A stretch of DNA of 5,914 bases from Anaerolineae bacterium (GTDB taxonomy: Bacteria; Chloroflexota; Anaerolineae; Aggregatilineales; Phototrophicaceae), in NCBI GenBank assembly GCA_025454675.1, contig JALONZ010000489.1, positions 1 through 5,914 of the forward strand. The letters run 5' to 3'. The translations under genes were made by a program, and so were the position numbers. The notes below the pieces were generated by a model. It was not told the DNA's origin and searched no databases. It saw only the letters and a program-made list of their open reading frames with translations. How positions within the stretch are numbered: position 1 is the first letter of the stretch; each line of letters begins with the position of its first letter. Below are positions 5,315-5,914 of this stretch, in pieces.

Positions 5315-5914
5315 ATGCACACCGAACAGGTATTAGACCAATTACTCGAACAAGCGGTGATGGTGGGGATGCGCGGGAATTTTCCGCCTGATGTTGCCAT
5401 TCGCACAGCCGAAATCATGCGTGATTATGGGATGAGCATTTTTGAATTGACGCTCAATTCCGTTCAACCCCTAGAAGCCATGACCGCGCTCAAAAAACGG
5501 TGGGGGGATGATGTGATTGCGGGTATGGGGACAGTCCTCACGGTAGCCGATGCGGAACGTGCCATTGGCGCAGGGGCAGACTTCATCGTATCACCCGCAT
5601 TCGTGCCGAGCGTGGTCGAATATGCCCAAAAAGCAGGCGTATTTGTCGCGCCAGGGGTCATCACACCCAGCGAGGCGGTGAATGCGTGGGCGATGGGCGT
5701 GCAATTGCTCAAATTATTTCCGATTGGCGCGTTGGGGTTGGATTATTTTAAGGCGATGTTCGCGCCACTCAATCATATGCGCTTTATGTGTAATGGCGCG
5801 GTAGATGGCGATAATATCCCGCAATTCATGAAGGCGGGCGCGGTTGCCGCGGGCATGGGCGGATGGCTGACGGGTGATGGCACTATGCCAGAGGCGCTCA
5901 TGCGGTCACGGGCG
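5315..5914 (+). CDS. eda: KDPG/KHG aldolase family protein (Eda-like), C-terminus cut by window edge
   Basis: Family members cleave 2-keto-3-deoxy-6-phosphogluconate to pyruvate and glyceraldehyde 3-phosphate (Entner-Doudoroff pathway) or related 2-keto acids through a Schiff-base lysine; they are cytoplasmic class I TIM-barrel aldolases. The 200 codons here cover most of a protein of about 205-215 residues. Seen: VGMRGNFP (Arg20), FELTLNS (Glu44), AGMGTVLT (Thr73), FIVSPAF, APGVITPSEA and LLKLFPIGALG with the Schiff-base Lys133. These match E. coli Eda Glu45, Thr73 and Lys133. Differences: Asn48 replaces the pyruvate-site Arg of EVTLRT, as in the galactonate enzyme DgoA (IPLNS); CNGAV (159-163) replaces PTGG(I/V); GMGGWL (180-185) replaces IGGSWL at the phosphate loop. 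Substrate is therefore uncertain and the symbol is a family label. In-frame ATGs occur at 5273, 5279, 5294, 5300, 5309 and 5315; 5315 is chosen because AGGG (5303-5306) lies 8 nt before it. Confidence 0.88.
   Translation, partial: MHTEQVLDQLLEQAVMVGMRGNFPPDVAIRTAEIMRDYGMSIFELTLNSVQPLEAMTALKKRWGDDVIAGMGTVLTVADAERAIGAGADFIVSPAFVPSVVEYAQKAGVFVAPGVITPSEAVNAWAMGVQLLKLFPIGALGLDYFKAMFAPLNHMRFMCNGAVDGDNIPQFMKAGAVAAGMGGWLTGDGTMPEALMRSRA

Noticed and set aside
5464..5712. Minus-strand open frame of 82 codons in the aldolase
   Set aside because: Antisense to conserved Eda motifs including those around Thr73 and Lys133.

Overview
The window looks like a chromosomal segment from a mid-GC bacterium, most likely a member of the Chloroflexota (Anaerolineae-like). 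This placement is an inference. It rests on the style of the UvrC protein (for example the segment TCDREITG leading into its cysteine cluster) and on the Thr/Pro-rich 'PTPTETxVPTRTPSPTP' spacer after a lipobox, which is common in that phylum. It also rests on secreted or lipid-anchored beta-propeller and LysM proteins being carried among housekeeping genes. No phage, IS, CRISPR, tRNA or rRNA signature was seen.

Layout: (1) 1-1207, minus strand: the N-terminal two thirds of uvrC, running off the left edge. (2) 1208-1289: a short divergent promoter region in which the -10 boxes of the two directions overlap. (3) 1290-3301, plus strand: a secreted protein of unknown function, followed 12 bp later by proB (glutamate 5-kinase, first step of proline synthesis). 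proB is split into two frames by a perfect 14-bp tandem duplication at 2983-3010. (4) 3300-3323: a 9-bp perfect hairpin between convergent genes, probably a shared terminator. (5) 3331-5225, minus strand: a two-gene envelope operon, transcribed from a lipoprotein with a WD40/TolB-like propeller into a secreted triple-LysM protein. (6) 5226-5314: a second divergent promoter region built like the first. (7) 5315-5914, plus strand: a KDPG/KHG aldolase family (Eda-like) gene, nearly complete at the right edge. Coding density is very high, with no gene-free stretch above about 90 bp.

The genes are a mix of DNA repair (UvrC), proline synthesis (ProB), sugar-acid catabolism (Eda-like) and cell envelope (LysM, lipoprotein, secreted protein); they do not form one pathway. 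I see no defence island or novel multi-gene system. The most informative observation is the proB duplication. Removing one 14-bp copy restores a normal-length, 366-residue ProB with an intact PUA domain. The window therefore shows a recent, potentially reversible frameshift or an assembly or sequencing error. Second in interest are the two divergent promoters sharing an identical CTATTATA core, and an Eda-like enzyme with unusual substitutions in its substrate and phosphate loops.
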